Below are positions 61,827-64,000 of a DNA stretch of 64,000 bases, piece after piece. This DNA comes from Ciona intestinalis. Its lineage: Eukaryota > Chordata > Ascidiacea > Phlebobranchia > Cionidae. The notes below the pieces were generated by a model, which saw nothing but the letters and a program-made list of their open reading frames with translations, did not search any database and had not been told where the DNA came from. Position 1 is the stretch's first letter, and the number at the start of each line of letters is the position of its first letter. The position numbers and the translations under genes were made by a program. The stretch lies in assembly GCF_000224145.3 (NCBI RefSeq), contig NC_020170.2:4170646-4234645 (forward strand). The letters run 5' to 3'.

Positions 61827-63470
61827 CCCCAGTAATCCATATAGTGAAAACCTACAAGTTCAGGTAGAATTTAGCACACGATGCCGTATTAAAACTTGGT
61901 AAAGTATTTTTAGGATCTGACCTATAAAAAATGTGCTCCTATAAAAACACACCATCAGCAGCTTTTTGACGGGAAAGTAACTCTAATGATAAGATACCAA
62001 ATTGAGTCATTTTTAAACGGATATTGCATGTCACGGACTCATTTACGACGGACAATCAAAAATCCACGTGCGTGCTGTATATATATAGACCCCTGATTCC
62101 GATTCTTATGTGCAATTTATTCTTATTTGTCGTGCGCGGCTTGTATGTCATTTTTTTAAAGAGAGGAACTACCGAACCTATCACGATCTAATTAGCCACC
62201 TTTCAGACGATAATTTTATTATTTTCCGGCAATTTCCGACTGTTATTATAGATATAGGCTACACGTATATAGTGTCCAATCATAGTTATATCCATTCTGT
62301 TACATGGGAAAGGTCCAGGCATAGGTGATGGAAAGTTTCTAAAGTTACACAACAATATGATCGTTATTGGCAGCATCAATTAAGTATACTAAAAACTGGG
62401 TACTTTTATAACTACGTTTTTAACGAGTGTATAAACAATAAATAGTTAAATTATGGGAAAGACGCTTCAAAGCGTGCGCGTTTTACTGTGGCCTTAATCA
62501 AATAGTAATTCATACTTAAACAATCAGGCTTTGTCGTTACGAGAGTAATTATTCTGCTCCGTTTATGGTTGCCCCATTACATCACTTGCATAGTGAACCC
62601 GTTTTACCGGTCACAATAACAGGTATTTTAAAACCATTTTACACGTAGTGTCCTTAATTATAAAGTGGCCTGATCTTAACCGCTATGTTGTAACATGGTT
62701 GTTTTCCGGATGTTCATTCGTATTTAATCAAACTTGTAATTATGCAGTAGTCGTTTGGGGTCTAGAATATTGATACATAGAATGACGTTCATGTGTCTGG
62801 CTCAGTCGCTTGTACTAACATTTTGTTTTCGGATGGTATCGTTTATATGAAATTTATTTGTCACTAGATGACGCAGTAGGGGCAAGTTATAAAGAATTGT
62901 TTGTCGCTTTGTCACTTTTTCAGAATCTTTTGAAACTCGCACAAATAATTTCGTTCATGTTGTTCAAGGTTTATTTTTGGCTAGAACTTATATATGCATT
63001 TTGGTTGATATAATTTTGTAATTTAACCAATACCGAAACCTGTACAGAAATAGTTTTAACATTTGGTTGGAATTTGGTTATCTCCGCTGAAAACAGGTGT
63101 CGCTACTTCTTTTGCGGTCTGAAGTGCGCTGTTAAATGGAGCTACTACACTTGTTGTGGCAACACAAAAGCTACACCCTTGCAGTGGCCGAGAAATGGGC
63201 GTGCACCGCTTTTAGAAATTCGGTAATAGCTTCTGGTTTGTGGACAGCGACAAACGTAATGTTTTGGGGTTACCGTTTGAGCGCTCACCTGTCGCATAGT
63301 CGATTTTGCGGACCCTCGCCACCCTCGCGCGTATCTATAGTACGCAAATCGCTAATTGAATGAACGCATACAGAGCCCTTCTTTGGTACAGGTCCCTGTA
63401 AAAAAAGCGAGCGAAATTTTACCAAAATCGTTCTCTCTCTTTACCGAGAATGTCGAAAAAAGGCGCCTAC

Positions 63471-63578
63471 CTGTGTGGTCCTCTCTCCTCTCTTCGGGAG
63501 GCGCGGAGAGCTCCGAGATAGCAGCAGTCCGGTAACACGAGACCGGAGCTCCTCGACCGTGTCCGAAAATGACGGAGT
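63471..63578 (-). CDS. Possible internal coding exon, gene unknown
   Basis: A 108-nt stretch between an acceptor (accacag) and a donor (CAG/GTAGGC). It is open in one frame as 36 codons starting TPSFSDTVEELRSRV and ending in a basic Pro/Arg-rich stretch. It is phase 0 at both ends, and codon use looks coding. No partner exon was found in the window to the left; the 5' part would lie to the right or beyond the end. It could equally be a GC-rich leader exon. Confidence 0.3.
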
Positions 63579-64000
63579 CTGTGGTTTAGTGTTTGCGTCG
63601 ATCACCAGTGCTATGTATTGTTAAGATAGTGTTTAGGAAGTTACGAATTTGCTGTTAGCCAGGTGCGAGGTCCAGTAAGAGAAATAAAGCATCCACAAAA
63701 AAAACAACTTTGTTCGCGACTTTTAATAACAAGGTCAAACGCGCCTTTAATGACCACCTCGTAATTATCTATAGCGTATATAGAGTTTTCGACAAGAAAG
63801 GCGGGTAAACGTTCAGTTCCAAGCAAAACGCAGGACCACCGGGTCCGTTACGCTAAAATTCCGGCCGAGAATGATTGAATCCTGCTTGCCGCCAGACTCG
63901 TCGCCACCAAAACCGAGTATATCGAAGAGAAAGGTTAGAAACGCTTCGTCTGTTTACGCGACGCCGCTTTTTAGCGCTCAAAGCGTTTTGTGGTGCCAGC

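Larger units (their letters stand above)
54229..63470. other. Non-coding tract downstream of SAS-6
   Basis: About 9.2 kb. The first ~280 bp are SAS-6 3' UTR. The rest holds the 120-bp repeat pair and one MITE, with no supported gene. The 56.8-59.3 kb part is GC-rich by eye, which accounts for its overlapping open frames on both strands. Confidence 0.5.

Overview
The window is chordate DNA, almost certainly from a solitary ascidian of the genus Ciona. That call rests on three things. The genes are compact and intron-rich, with many introns under 400 bp. A ~190-bp MITE and a tRNA-like SINE recur in the style described for Ciona. The housekeeping genes (Cdc25, NOP14, SAS-6) read clearly as deuterostome orthologues. 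I splice-modelled every gene by hand; each exon chain closes with the reading phase kept from ATG to stop.

Layout. 0.3-7.4 kb (minus): a 13-exon secreted multicopper oxidase, called MCO-A here. 7.4-14.2 kb: a disturbed interval with two runs of N, an ~838-bp segment present twice at about 99% identity, and, between the gaps, the 3' end of an EGF/transmembrane gene followed by the 5' end of a secreted cysteine-rich gene on the plus strand. 14.2-20.3 kb (minus): a second multicopper oxidase, MCO-B, with all twelve introns at the same places and phases as MCO-A. 22.2-31.3 kb (minus): a Cdc25 phosphatase with a ~4.9-kb intron. 31.3-40.3 kb: repeat-poor non-coding DNA. 40.3-47.4 kb (minus): NOP14, 17 exons. 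48.1-54.2 kb (plus): SAS-6, 15 exons, head to head with NOP14 across 648 bp. 54.2-64 kb: a second repeat-poor, GC-richer tract with no convincing gene except one possible exon near 63.5 kb.

How the genes work together. The two oxidases are a tandem pair in which one copy (MCO-A) has Asp where the type-1 copper histidine should be, so they have probably diverged in chemistry. Cdc25 (mitotic entry), SAS-6 (centriole cartwheel) and NOP14 (18S rRNA processing) are proliferation genes; only NOP14 and SAS-6 look physically coupled, through their shared promoter interval. Mobile elements are concentrated in the first 21 kb and nearly absent from the two long non-coding tracts.

The points I would look at first are the type-1 copper-ligand change in MCO-A, the probable mis-scaffolding at 7.7-12.9 kb, the excess of TGACGTCA palindromes around Cdc25, Tyr in place of the usual His before the Cdc25 catalytic Cys, and a 120-bp duplicative insertion near 55 kb bordered by 21-bp direct repeats. 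I did not find an evident new multi-gene system.
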